From: Chloroflexota bacterium
GTDB lineage: Bacteria > Chloroflexota > Anaerolineae > Aggregatilineales > Phototrophicaceae
Length of the DNA: 64,000 nucleotides
Direction of reading: 5' to 3'
Assembly (NCBI GenBank): GCA_016223085.1
Contig: JACRPS010000034.1
Span: forward strand, 62,001-126,000
The notes beneath the pieces were generated by a model that was given only the letters and a program-made list of their open reading frames with translations, was not told the origin of the DNA and did no database searches. Positions 15,901 through 24,027 of the stretch are shown here, in pieces. Each line of letters starts with the position of its first letter. Positions within the stretch are counted from its first letter, which is position 1. The position numbers and the translations under genes are program-made.

Positions 15901-18900
15901 TTTTTGCTGACCATCGCGGCGAAGGCGTCACTGGCTTACGGCAATTACAAACGTTATCAGGAACAGCTTGAACGCAGCACCCGCCTGCGGCGGCGCGTTG
16001 AGCAGTTGAACCAGATTTTTGAACTGGGACGCGTCCTGCAATCCAGCGCCGAGCCGGTCACCATGCTGGAGTCGATTCTTGACGGCATTCAGCAGAGCGT
16101 GGGCTTCGAGGTGGGTGTGGCGTCGCTGGTGGATGAGAGCGACGGTGTGCTGCGCCGCGTAGCCCAGGCTGGTATGCCGCTGGAAGCGTTTGAGCGCAGC
16201 CGTAAACACGCCCTGACGTTGGACGAGTTCCACCGGCTGATGCGCGACGACTACCGCCTCAGCGAGTCCTACTTTATCCCCGCCGAGGCGCGGCGCGGCT
16301 GGAAGCAGGCGGCGCTGCGCGCCTTCAGCACCGGCTTTGAGGGCAGCCGCGCGCTGCCGGAAGCCGCCAACGAGCGCGACTGGCGCGACGGTGATCTGCT
16401 GGTGCTGCCGCTGGTTGGTTCCGGCGGCAACCTGCTGGGCGCGATCACCCTGGACAGGCCGCTGGATAACGCCCGCCCGGACCGCCCGACCGTCGAAATT
16501 CTGGAAATCTTCGCCCATCAGGCGGCGGCCACGATTGAAAATAACCGCCTGTACCGCGCCACGCTGCACAACGCCGAGCAGGAAGCCCGGCTGAACGCCA
16601 TTATGGAAGCCGTGACCAAAACGCTGGACACCGGCCAGATCGTCGAGGCGGTGGCTTACGGCGCGTCGCGGCTGCTGCCGGTGATGCAGATGACGGTGGC
16701 GCTGCTGGATGTGGAACAGCAGGGGTATGACATCCTGAAGGTGACGTTTACCCGTGATAACACGCCGGTGCTGGCAAAAGAACACCGGGCGCACATTGAT
16801 GGCACGGCGCTGGCGCGGACGTTCCAGGATGGGCAGGATTACCTGTATTACGCCGGCGAACCGGATGCCGTCCATTATGACGATCTGCGCGCCTGGCATG
16901 GGCGCGGCGAGCGCACCAGCCTGATCGTGCCGCTGGTGGTCGGCGGTGTGATTCTGGGCGCGCTGCACCTGGGCAGCGCTGAGGAACGCGCTTTTAACTT
17001 CAGCGAACACCGCCCGCTGCTGAAGCGTATGGCGAACCTGTCGGCCGTGGCGATTGAAAACGCGCGGCTGTTCAACCGCGCGCTGAACCTGCAAACCTTC
17101 AACGAATCGGTTGTAGAGTCCATCCAGCAGGGCATCATCGTGCTGGACAAGTCCGGGCGTATCCTGTCGGTTAATGCTACCATGTCGCAGCGGTATGGCT
17201 GGGACGCGGACAGGGCCGTGCGCCAGGATTTGTTTGCCTATGACCCGGAACTGGCCGTGCTGGCCGACGACCTGCGGCTGGTGCTGGACATGGGCACACC
17301 GCGCGAGCGCATCTGGCAGCAGACGGTGGACGACGACCAGCTGGTGGTGCGGAACTTTTACCTGTACCCCCTCCGCAGTGCCGATGGCGTGCGCGGCGCG
17401 GTGCTGCTGGTTGAAGACGTGACCGAACGTGCCCAACTGGAACGCGATGTGGAAGCCCGCGCCAACCAGTTGGCTGTGCTGACGGAAGTCTCCAGCCGTA
17501 TTACAGCCTCGCTCAACCGGCACGAAGTGATTGACCTGGCGCTGGGCGAACTGGGGCGCATCATCCATTATGATACCCTGACACTGTGGACGCGGCAGGC
17601 AGATTATCTGGTGCTGGAAGGCTTCCGGGGCTTCGATGAAGCAACGATTGAGCCGGGGGTGCAGGTGGCGATTCAGTCGCACGACCGGCTGCGGATTGTG
17701 GTCGAAACCCAGCGCCCGTATGCCATCAATAATTTGCAGCATCGGGATTACCTGCCCGGCGAAAAAGACGTATTAAGCTGGATGGGCGTGCCGCTGGTGA
17801 ACCAGGGCACTGTCGTCGGCGTGATCGCGCTGGCGAAGTCGCAGCCGCGCTTTTACGGGCAGCAGCTTCAGCAGGCCGCCTTTGCCTTCGCCAACCAGAT
17901 GGCGGTCGCGCTGGCAAACGCCGACCTGTACGCCGAATCGCAGCGCCGCACCGAACGCCTCAGCCTGCTTAACCGCGTGTCGGTGGCGCTGGCGCAGTCG
18001 CTGGACAGTGAAAACATCCTGGAAATCGCCCTGCGGGAAATCGCTGGCGTGATGGGCGTAGAGCAGGGGCGGGCGCTGCTGTTCGAGCGCGAACTCCAGA
18101 TTGGCCGCGTGATCGTCAAACACCCGCGCGGTGACGCCCCGCCGGAAGAATTTGTGAACCTGATCGAAAGCGCCATCTACCAGCAGATGCGCCGCACTAC
18201 CGAGCCGATTGTGTACGAGGATGTCAACGGCCTGACGCGCGACGACCCGGTGGTGATGGAACTAGGCCCGCGTGGCATCACGGCCTTTGTGGTTATTCCG
18301 ATGACGGTTGGCGGTCAGGTGATCGGCACGTTTGAACTGGAAGTGCTGGACGGACCGCGCCGGTTTGCGTCGGAGCAGATGGAACTGGGGCAGATCATCG
18401 CCAACCAGGCGGCGATTGCCGTGCAGAACACCAACCTGCTGGAACAGACGCTGGTCCGCACCCGCGAACTGGAAACGCTGCTGGAAGCGGCGCAGGCTAC
18501 TTCGCTCACGCTTAACCTGGACGAGGTGTTCCAGAGCGTAGTGGCGCTGATGCTCCACGCCCTGGACATGGACGACTGCGCGGTGATGCTGTGGGACAAT
18601 GTGGAAAACGTGCTGGAAGTGGAAGTGGAAGTGAACCGCTTTGGCGACCCGCGCCGCACCGTGCCGCATGGCACGGTCTACAACCTGCGCGAGTACCCGG
18701 CGCGGCTGAAGGCGCTGCAGGAGCGCGAGGTGATCGTCATCCGTGCCGACAATCCAGGCGCGGACGCCACCGAACTGGACCTGCTGCGGCGCAACGGCGA
18801 TCAACTCCGCGTGCTGATTCCGCTGATCGTGCGCGATCAGGCAATTGGTCTGGCGCAGGTTGAAACGCAGATGCAGCACCGCACCTTCGGCCATCGGGAA

Positions 18901-21195
18901 ATCCGGCTGGCGCAGGCGCTGGGGTCGCAGGCGGCCATCGCCATCCAGAATGCGCGCCTGTCAACCGAGACGGCGGCGCTGGTGGAAGAAGGCTTCATTA
19001 TCAACAACCTCAGCACGGCGATTTCGTCCACCCTGACGCTCGACGACATCATCACCATCGTGCGCGACCAGATACCGCGTGTCACCGATGCCGAGGAAAT
19101 GTACCTGGCGCTGTACAATGCCGAAGCCCAGACGATTGACTTCCCGGTGGCCGTCCGGCGCGATGGCAGCGAGTTTTCGATCCCGTCGCGCCCGTTGGGG
19201 CGGGATGAGGTGTCGTTTGTGATTAAGCACCGCCGGTCGCTGCCGCTGGGTGGCGGCAACTGGTCGTCAGACGAGATGCGCCGCAACCTGGGCATTGATA
19301 ACGGCGAGGGAGATGCCAAGAGCTATCTGGGTGTGCCGATTGTGGCTGGTGACCAGGTGCTGGGTGTTCTGGCTGTGCGCGACTCGACCACGCCACGCGC
19401 CTTTGGCATCAACGACGAACGCCTGCTGACAACGGTCGGGGCGCAGTTGGGCGCAGCTATTCAGAACGCACGTTTGTTCGAGCAGGTCAGCACCTTCGCC
19501 AGTGAACTGAACCAGCGCGTGCAGGAGCGCACGCAGGAATTGCAGGAACGCTCGCAGGAACTCCAGCGCGAGCGCGACCGGATTGACACGCTCTACCGCA
19601 TCACGTCTGACCTGGCGACCACGCTCGATATGGACCGGGTGCTGCATCGCGCGCTCGAACTGGTCGCCGGGGCGGTCAGCGCCGACGATGGCGTGATTAT
19701 GCTGGTTGACCCAATGACCGACAAGCTGTACAGCCGCGCCCTGCTGAATCAGGAGGACTCCAGCAGTATCCGGCAGCCGACGCACCCGGCGGAAGGGCTG
19801 GCGCGCTGGCTCATCCAGTACGGTGGGCAGCACGTGGTGGTGGACGAACTGCACGGCAGGGACTACTGGGACACGTCTATCGCCGGGGCGGACGTCTGGC
19901 ACAGCGCGGTCGCCGTGCTGCTGGAAAATAACGACGACGTACATGGCGTGATGGTGCTGCTCAGCCGGACACCCGGCGTCTTCACCGACACGCAGATCAA
20001 GCTGATTATCGCGGCGGCCAACCAGGTGGCGGCGGCGATTTACAACGCCGAGCTGTACCACCTTATCCGCGACCAGGCCGAACGGCTGGGCGTGCTGGTG
20101 CGGCAGGAACGCGAAGAAACGGAAAAGAGCAATGCGATCGTCGAGGGGATTGCCGACGGCGTGATGCTGGCCGACGCCGACGGTGTGATTGTGCTGTTTA
20201 ACAGCGCCGCCGAGCATATCCTTGATCTCCCCCGCGATAACGTCATTGGCCAGACGATCTTTAAGCTGTCCGGTCTGTTTGGCGAATCGGCGGCGCTGTG
20301 GACGCGTGCGATTGAAGAATGGGCGCGCGACCCGGAACGCCACCGCCCCGGCGATTTCCTGGCGGAAACGCTCGATCTGGGGCGGCGCGTGGTGAGCGTC
20401 CACCTGTCGCCGGTGCATATCAGCGACCGCTTCCTGGGTACGGTGTCGGTCTTCCGGGACATCACCAAGGAAGTGGAAGTGGACCGCATCAAAAGCGAGT
20501 TTGTATCGAACGTATCACACGAACTGCGCACGCCGATGACCAGCATCAAGGGTTTTGCCGATCTGCTGCTGCTGGGCGTGGCCGGGCAGATGACAGAACA
20601 GCAGCAGAACTTCCTGCAGAAGATCAAGAGCAACGCCGACCGCCTGAGCCAACTGGTGGACGACCTGCTGAACATCTCGAAGCTGGATGCGGGCGAACGG
20701 CTGAACCCGGAGCTGGTGGACGTGGGGCAGGTGATTACCAACGTGGTCGCCACGCTGCGCGGCAAGGCGCACCACGAACGCAAGGATTTGCAGGTCACGG
20801 TGGATACACCGCCGTCGCTGCCGATGATCCAGGCCGACCCGCACAAGCTGACGCAGATCGTCACCAACCTGGTGGACAATGCTTTTAATTACACCTATGA
20901 CGGTGGTAGTATTGACATTACCGCCAGCGTGCAGCCAGACGGTGAGCATATCCTCATCAGTGTTAAGGATACCGGTATCGGCATACCGGAAGAATTCCGT
21001 TCCCGCATCTGGCAGCGGTTTGAACGGTATGACGATCATGCCCTGGTGATGGACGTAGCCGGCACCGGACTGGGACTGTCCATCGTCAGGGAACTGGTGG
21101 AAATGCACAACGGGGAAGTCTGGTTTGAGTCGGAAATTGGCAAGGGCACAACCTTCTTTGTCTCCCTGCCGGTAGACCAGCCGGGCGTTCATTAA
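12985..21195 (+). CDS. Giant histidine kinase with about twelve GAF and three PAS domains
   Basis: A 2736-residue protein in one unbroken frame. An N-terminal membrane helix (GVILLLGGLVLTVGLILW) leads to a PAS-like unit (about 50-140). GAF domains start near residues 148, 322, 491, 669, 837, 1004 and 1201. A PAS follows at 1369-1480, then GAFs near 1490, 1654, 1825 and 1996, a coiled coil (2171-2200), a GAF at 2199-2355 and a PAS at 2382-2485. The kinase core has the H-box VSHELRTPM (His2512), N-box NLVDNAFNY, G1 DTGIGIP and G2 GTGLGLS. It has no receiver domain of its own; two response regulators flank it. Such GAF arrays can bind small ligands or chromophores, but no bilin-type Cys motif was spotted. 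Confidence 0.9.
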   Translation: MGLGVILLLGGLVLTVGLILWALQRQRLGYIPGEQAAPAGIDLPLASSEDAILVSREHGQLVFVNDRARRWIGLNGGEPNLEWIAQLAQPADNFLDLFQREGQASFQLGSRWVEASSHTIPAGGERRTVVVMRELSAGTTNPEALDLSLAMATINEIGETVNASMSMEQLLQALLAIVLKALPASAGEICLWNAERTVLQPRGWVGDAPYLLALTESGGAYTPGEGVTGWIIKNRKPVLVADVDDITAIQPKLTGFYHSFVGVPLILGDRLIGTLELAHANAHHFNQGNLALLQAISKPVATAIYNAELYSQQAQRIQDMALLQATRPAEAATGDPAQVYAALTERIAHLADAKVCGVLLYDENRQALLPELPFYGLPDYAARSFVIALPLDSPQRDIWENQPYWVSNDAADEPLIEALGLKPIFVAAGIHNIALIPMEIGIQRIGLVQVANRQAEGGFTSQDIQDLRLLVTQAAVVVENVRLYQREQQRDTELVGLQEMTHAIGALSQEEEFYSTLTERIARLMDISMCGILLWDETNERLVPQLPFYGVPDVMIQNYIVNLPTGSPLYTIWQEEDYWYTNRVQSDAVVYAAGLADFANAVGVTKTLFAVLTVGGRRLGVVQVSNKISGEDFTDKDARLLLIFASQAAAIIENARLYQDIQQRAKEAERLRDIAEMAGSILTAEDSFTGVLQAIADLTGSPLALVSVIDEPGGNLVTYPRLVYGGSLTEPGIYDQGSREFHRSVALSHQPFLSNHLNAETMLDSQRHVAERLGLTSIVTVPVIVGERGVGELSIANRTKPYDSNDLRLLAAIATQIAATIERIRLYEAAGQNLQRRIEELDAIARISHELTQTLELDPVLDVIRREAARATLAQGGTIVLLKAPDRWQNPAMPEMDKRFGVGDGLADIEVEAVLRGADTVLVRNYAADPLKPAPDDAQSAIAAAFFYEDRVVGVIHLYHSRAKQFDERTAAFLLTIAAKASLAYGNYKRYQEQLERSTRLRRRVEQLNQIFELGRVLQSSAEPVTMLESILDGIQQSVGFEVGVASLVDESDGVLRRVAQAGMPLEAFERSRKHALTLDEFHRLMRDDYRLSESYFIPAEARRGWKQAALRAFSTGFEGSRALPEAANERDWRDGDLLVLPLVGSGGNLLGAITLDRPLDNARPDRPTVEILEIFAHQAAATIENNRLYRATLHNAEQEARLNAIMEAVTKTLDTGQIVEAVAYGASRLLPVMQMTVALLDVEQQGYDILKVTFTRDNTPVLAKEHRAHIDGTALARTFQDGQDYLYYAGEPDAVHYDDLRAWHGRGERTSLIVPLVVGGVILGALHLGSAEERAFNFSEHRPLLKRMANLSAVAIENARLFNRALNLQTFNESVVESIQQGIIVLDKSGRILSVNATMSQRYGWDADRAVRQDLFAYDPELAVLADDLRLVLDMGTPRERIWQQTVDDDQLVVRNFYLYPLRSADGVRGAVLLVEDVTERAQLERDVEARANQLAVLTEVSSRITASLNRHEVIDLALGELGRIIHYDTLTLWTRQADYLVLEGFRGFDEATIEPGVQVAIQSHDRLRIVVETQRPYAINNLQHRDYLPGEKDVLSWMGVPLVNQGTVVGVIALAKSQPRFYGQQLQQAAFAFANQMAVALANADLYAESQRRTERLSLLNRVSVALAQSLDSENILEIALREIAGVMGVEQGRALLFERELQIGRVIVKHPRGDAPPEEFVNLIESAIYQQMRRTTEPIVYEDVNGLTRDDPVVMELGPRGITAFVVIPMTVGGQVIGTFELEVLDGPRRFASEQMELGQIIANQAAIAVQNTNLLEQTLVRTRELETLLEAAQATSLTLNLDEVFQSVVALMLHALDMDDCAVMLWDNVENVLEVEVEVNRFGDPRRTVPHGTVYNLREYPARLKALQEREVIVIRADNPGADATELDLLRRNGDQLRVLIPLIVRDQAIGLAQVETQMQHRTFGHREIRLAQALGSQAAIAIQNARLSTETAALVEEGFIINNLSTAISSTLTLDDIITIVRDQIPRVTDAEEMYLALYNAEAQTIDFPVAVRRDGSEFSIPSRPLGRDEVSFVIKHRRSLPLGGGNWSSDEMRRNLGIDNGEGDAKSYLGVPIVAGDQVLGVLAVRDSTTPRAFGINDERLLTTVGAQLGAAIQNARLFEQVSTFASELNQRVQERTQELQERSQELQRERDRIDTLYRITSDLATTLDMDRVLHRALELVAGAVSADDGVIMLVDPMTDKLYSRALLNQEDSSSIRQPTHPAEGLARWLIQYGGQHVVVDELHGRDYWDTSIAGADVWHSAVAVLLENNDDVHGVMVLLSRTPGVFTDTQIKLIIAAANQVAAAIYNAELYHLIRDQAERLGVLVRQEREETEKSNAIVEGIADGVMLADADGVIVLFNSAAEHILDLPRDNVIGQTIFKLSGLFGESAALWTRAIEEWARDPERHRPGDFLAETLDLGRRVVSVHLSPVHISDRFLGTVSVFRDITKEVEVDRIKSEFVSNVSHELRTPMTSIKGFADLLLLGVAGQMTEQQQNFLQKIKSNADRLSQLVDDLLNISKLDAGERLNPELVDVGQVITNVVATLRGKAHHERKDLQVTVDTPPSLPMIQADPHKLTQIVTNLVDNAFNYTYDGGSIDITASVQPDGEHILISVKDTGIGIPEEFRSRIWQRFERYDDHALVMDVAGTGLGLSIVRELVEMHNGEVWFESEIGKGTTFFVSLPVDQPGVH

Positions 21196-21197
21196 AT

Positions 21198-21269
21198 ACC
21201 TGTCCGTCAATCCTGTGCAGGGGCAGGACGTGCCCCTGCAGACGGGTAAAATGAGGATTGCGGGTAGGT
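21198..21269. repeat. Nested palindrome with outer arms
   Basis: The inner palindrome TGCAGGGGCA/TGCCCCTGCA (21216-21240) lies inside imperfect outer arms ACCTGTCCGTCAATCCT (21198-21214) and AGGATTGCGGGTAGGT (21254-21269). It has the same plan as the element at 7213-7284. It fills the gap between the kinase stop and the next response regulator and may act on the transcript between them. Confidence 0.75.
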
Positions 21270-21292
21270 TCCAACAGCAAAAAGGGCAAGTG

Positions 21293-21670
21293 ATGGCACA
21301 TATTCTCGTAGCCGAAGACGAGCGCGACATTCGAGAGCTGATTAACTTTACGCTGATGTTCGCCGGCCACAAGGTGACGCAGGCGTCGAATGGGGCTGAG
21401 GCGTTGGAACTGGCGCTGCAGGTCAGGCCGGACCTGATTATGATGGATGTGCGGATGCCGAAGATGACAGGGTACGAAGCCTGCCGCCAGATGAAGCAGA
21501 ACGACGACATCCGCCACATTCCGGTGGTGTTTTTATCCGCCAAGGGGCAGGACGAAGAAGTGCAAACCGGCATCGAGGCCGGGGCGGTCGCCTATATTTT
21601 GAAGCCGTTCGCGCCGGAGGAACTGACCCGCCGGATTGGCGAAATCCTTGCCCAGAATGGGCTGTCGTAG
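21293..21670 (+). CDS. Single-domain response regulator (CheY-like)
   Basis: A 125-residue receiver-only protein. The ATG at 21293 follows AAGGG. The acidic residues EDE (8-10), phospho-acceptor Asp52 (LIMMDVRMPKMTG), Ser in VVFLSAKGQ and Lys in YILKPFAPEE are all present, so it should be phosphorylated normally. There is no output domain. It lies directly downstream of the giant kinase, separated by a nested palindrome, and is the best candidate for a diffusible phosphate receiver of that kinase. Twenty-five bases separate it from the hydrolase-like gene. Confidence 0.85.
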   Translation: MAHILVAEDERDIRELINFTLMFAGHKVTQASNGAEALELALQVRPDLIMMDVRMPKMTGYEACRQMKQNDDIRHIPVVFLSAKGQDEEVQTGIEAGAVAYILKPFAPEELTRRIGEILAQNGLS

Positions 21671-21695
21671 AGGAGTGCCCGGTTAAACGGCCTAT

Positions 21696-22712
21696 ATGAG
21701 TGCCATTACCATCGGCGGGAATCTGGTCCATTACGAAGTGCTGGGGCGCGGTCGTCCGGTGATCCTGCTGCACACCTGGGTCGGTAGCTGGCGCTACTGG
21801 ATTCCAACCATGCAGCAGCTTCAACTGAAGTACCGCGTGTATGCGATTGACCTGTTTGGCTTTGGCGATTCCGGCAAGGACGCCAGCCGCTACTCGGTGG
21901 ATCACCAGGTGCATCTGATCGTTGATTTTATGAACAACCTGGGCATCCCGAAGGCGGCGCTGGTCGGGCACGGCCTGGGCGCGCTGGTGGCGACGGAATT
22001 TGCCCGGCTGTACCCGGACAAAGCGCCGCGCGTGCTGCTGTCCGGCGCGCCGCTGTTTGACCCCGGTAATCTGGACAAGCGCGTGCCGGCGGGACGGCTG
22101 ACGCCGCTGACGGATAACCGGCCTGCCGCGCCGGTGCTGCCGCAGTTGGAACCCGAAGCCACCATCATGAACGCCAGTTCCGCCATGCGGGCAGCGCTGC
22201 TGGAAGCGGCGCGGGCACGCAGTAATGGCGACCCGGAGCCGGAAGTGCCCGACCTGACGATTGAAACGGCCAGGCGCGTGCAGCGGCACAATCCGCTGCA
22301 AACCCTGATCGGCGACACCAATGCCGAGGCGCTGCTGGCGAAATGTTTTAAACGCTCCGAACCGGAATACGACAAGCTGGCGCTGGACCTGCCCAAGATT
22401 GACAATAACGCGCTCAAGGTCAGCGCGATGGCCTACGATTCCGGGCGGATGCTGGATACGCTGCGGCTGCTGCCGATGCCGATGGTGGTGCTGCACGGCA
22501 GCGACGACCCCATCATCCCCGTGCCCGATGAAAATGTCTGGCATTACATCACGGCGGAAAACACCAGTCTGCTGCCGATGCCGCTGCCCGGCGTCCGGCA
22601 TTTCCCCATGCTGGAATACGAACGGTTTATCCGCCTTGTGAATGACTTTCTCGATGCGGCGGACGTCAGCAAACTGGAAATCAAAGAACGGTGGAAACGC
22701 CGAACCCGGTAA
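21696..22712 (+). CDS. Alpha/beta-hydrolase-fold protein lacking the nucleophile Ser
   Basis: A 338-residue protein, a paralogue of the hydrolase at 7338-8147 (GRGRPVILLHTWVGSWRYW against GLGRPVLLLHGWLGSWRLW). The nucleophile elbow reads GHGLG (Gly93, codon GGC at 21972-21974) where the paralogue has GHSMGG. The acid (LHGSDDPIIPV) and His (GVRHFPMLEYERF) persist. An insert of about 60 residues (PEATIMNASSAMRAALLEAA and onward) forms a larger cap. It is probably non-hydrolytic and may bind a ligand or partner; some lyases and receptors of this fold lack the Ser. Its gene follows the response regulator and overlaps the thiamine pyrophosphokinase gene by 22 bases. Confidence 0.75.
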   Translation: MSAITIGGNLVHYEVLGRGRPVILLHTWVGSWRYWIPTMQQLQLKYRVYAIDLFGFGDSGKDASRYSVDHQVHLIVDFMNNLGIPKAALVGHGLGALVATEFARLYPDKAPRVLLSGAPLFDPGNLDKRVPAGRLTPLTDNRPAAPVLPQLEPEATIMNASSAMRAALLEAARARSNGDPEPEVPDLTIETARRVQRHNPLQTLIGDTNAEALLAKCFKRSEPEYDKLALDLPKIDNNALKVSAMAYDSGRMLDTLRLLPMPMVVLHGSDDPIIPVPDENVWHYITAENTSLLPMPLPGVRHFPMLEYERFIRLVNDFLDAADVSKLEIKERWKRRTR

Positions 22713-23359
22713 AATATCTCATCTTCGCCAACGGCGAAGTGGGCGACGGCCCGCTGGTGCGGCGGGTGCTGGCGGATGCTGCCGGCGCGGCAGTGGTCGC
22801 GGCGGACGGCGGCGCGCGGGTCGCGCAGTACTACGGCCTGCCCGTGCAGACGCTGATCGGCGATCTGGACTCGTTGACGGCGGCGGAACTGGCGGCGCTG
22901 GCGGCGCAGGGCGCGGACATCCGGCGCTATCCCGAAGAAAAGAACGAAACCGATCTGGAACTGGCGCTGCTGCTGGCGGCAGAGCAGGGCGCGATGTGGA
23001 TTCGTGTCCTTGGCGCGGTCGGCGGGCGGCTTGACCAAACACTCGGCAACGTGTATCTTCTAGCTCTGCCGGAACTGGCAGGCCGCGATGTGCGGCTGGT
23101 CGCTGGCCGGCAGGAGACGTGGCTGCTGTATTCCGGCGAGTCGGTCATTCACGGCACTCCCGGTGATACCGTGTCACTGATGCCAATCAGCGGTCTGGTG
23201 CGGGGCGTGCGGACGGAAAACCTGTATTATCCGTTGCGGGACGAAACGCTGGCGTTTGGCCCGGCGCGCGGGATGAGCAACGTCATGCAGGCCGAGACCG
23301 CCCGCGTCTGGACTCAGGACGGCATCCTGCTGGTGGTCCACACGTTGGGGCGAGCGTAG
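22691..23359 (+). CDS. thiN: Thiamine pyrophosphokinase
   Basis: A 222-residue protein with a GTG start inside the end of the upstream gene. It has the family motifs: YLIFANGEVGDG, VVAADGGARVAQYYGL, the metal and substrate loop IGDLDSL, KNETDLELAL, and GAVGGRLDQTLGNVYLL. The C-terminal domain carries GDTVSLMPISG and ARGMSNVM. It transfers pyrophosphate from ATP to thiamine to make TPP in the cytosol. Length and motif order fit a complete enzyme. No TPP riboswitch was recognised upstream, as expected for an internal operon gene. Confidence 0.9.
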   Translation: METPNPVKYLIFANGEVGDGPLVRRVLADAAGAAVVAADGGARVAQYYGLPVQTLIGDLDSLTAAELAALAAQGADIRRYPEEKNETDLELALLLAAEQGAMWIRVLGAVGGRLDQTLGNVYLLALPELAGRDVRLVAGRQETWLLYSGESVIHGTPGDTVSLMPISGLVRGVRTENLYYPLRDETLAFGPARGMSNVMQAETARVWTQDGILLVVHTLGRA

Positions 23360-23369
23360 GGAGCAGGCC

Positions 23370-23855
23370 TTGACCCGTATTACCGTGCATAAACACAACC
23401 ATGTCGGCGAACACCTCCTCGCCTATGAGGGCGACGTGATCGAACGCGGGGCGACCTGGGTTTGCCTGCGGGCCGTGTTCCAGCGCCCGGAAGTTAACGT
23501 GGGGTTTGTCGTGTTCCGTCCGGGAGATGTGTTTATCGAGTGGTTTTACACCGACCGCTGGTACAACGTGTTTGAAGTGCATGATGGCGACAGCCCGCAG
23601 GTGAAAGGCTGGTACTGCAACATCACCCGCCCGGCGGTCATCACCGCTGACGCGGTGCGCGCCGATGATCTGGAACTGGACGTGTTTGTGATGCCTAATG
23701 GCACGATGCTGCTGCTGGACGAAAAGGAATTCAGCGCCATGAACCCGTCGGTTGACGAACGGATTGCCGCGCTGCGGGCGGTGGACATGATCCGGCGCGC
23801 AGTGGCCGAGCGTGAGCCGCCGTTTGCACGGGTGCGCTCCGACGCGGTAGTGTGA
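23370..23855 (+). CDS. DUF402 domain protein
   Basis: A 161-residue protein with a TTG start 10 bases after thiN. It shows the DUF402 pattern: RPGDVFIEWFYTDRWYNVFE, VKGWYCNITRPA and LELDVFVMPNGTMLLLDEKE. Related proteins include FomD-like nucleotide phosphate hydrolases and the domain of RNase E/G partners; they bind divalent metal through conserved Asp and Glu residues (LDVFVMP and LLDEKE here). The likely activity is hydrolysis of a nucleoside phosphate, but the substrate is unknown. It is probably the last gene of the operon starting with the response regulator. Confidence 0.7.
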   Translation: MTRITVHKHNHVGEHLLAYEGDVIERGATWVCLRAVFQRPEVNVGFVVFRPGDVFIEWFYTDRWYNVFEVHDGDSPQVKGWYCNITRPAVITADAVRADDLELDVFVMPNGTMLLLDEKEFSAMNPSVDERIAALRAVDMIRRAVAEREPPFARVRSDAVV

Positions 23856-23953
23856 CTGTTTCCCCGACGATCAATCGCCGGGTCCTGACGAACAACTTCG
23901 CCTTCTACTGCTCACCTCGCTTAACCCTCCCTGAGAATCTCATCTATGAGATG

Positions 23954-23981
23954 TTGACGGGCAGGTTGAAAACTGTATAAT
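23954..23981 (+). promoter_or_regulatory. Sigma70-type promoter for the PucC-like gene
   Basis: TTGACG, a 16-base spacer and TATAAT, ending 46 bases before the PucC-like ATG. It marks a new transcription unit after the thiN/DUF402 group. Confidence 0.75.
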
Positions 23982-24027
23982 CTTCTCCGTAAACCTCATA
24001 AAATCTACAAAAAACGAGTAACCCGGT

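Noticed and set aside
15928-17742. 604-codon minus-strand open frame within the giant kinase gene
   Set aside because: Antisense of strong GAF and PAS coding sequence; composition is that of a shadow frame.
12985-21195. Light-sensing phytochrome-type function of a GAF domain in the giant kinase
   Set aside because: No bilin-binding Cys in a phytochrome context was seen and no PHY domain is recognisable.
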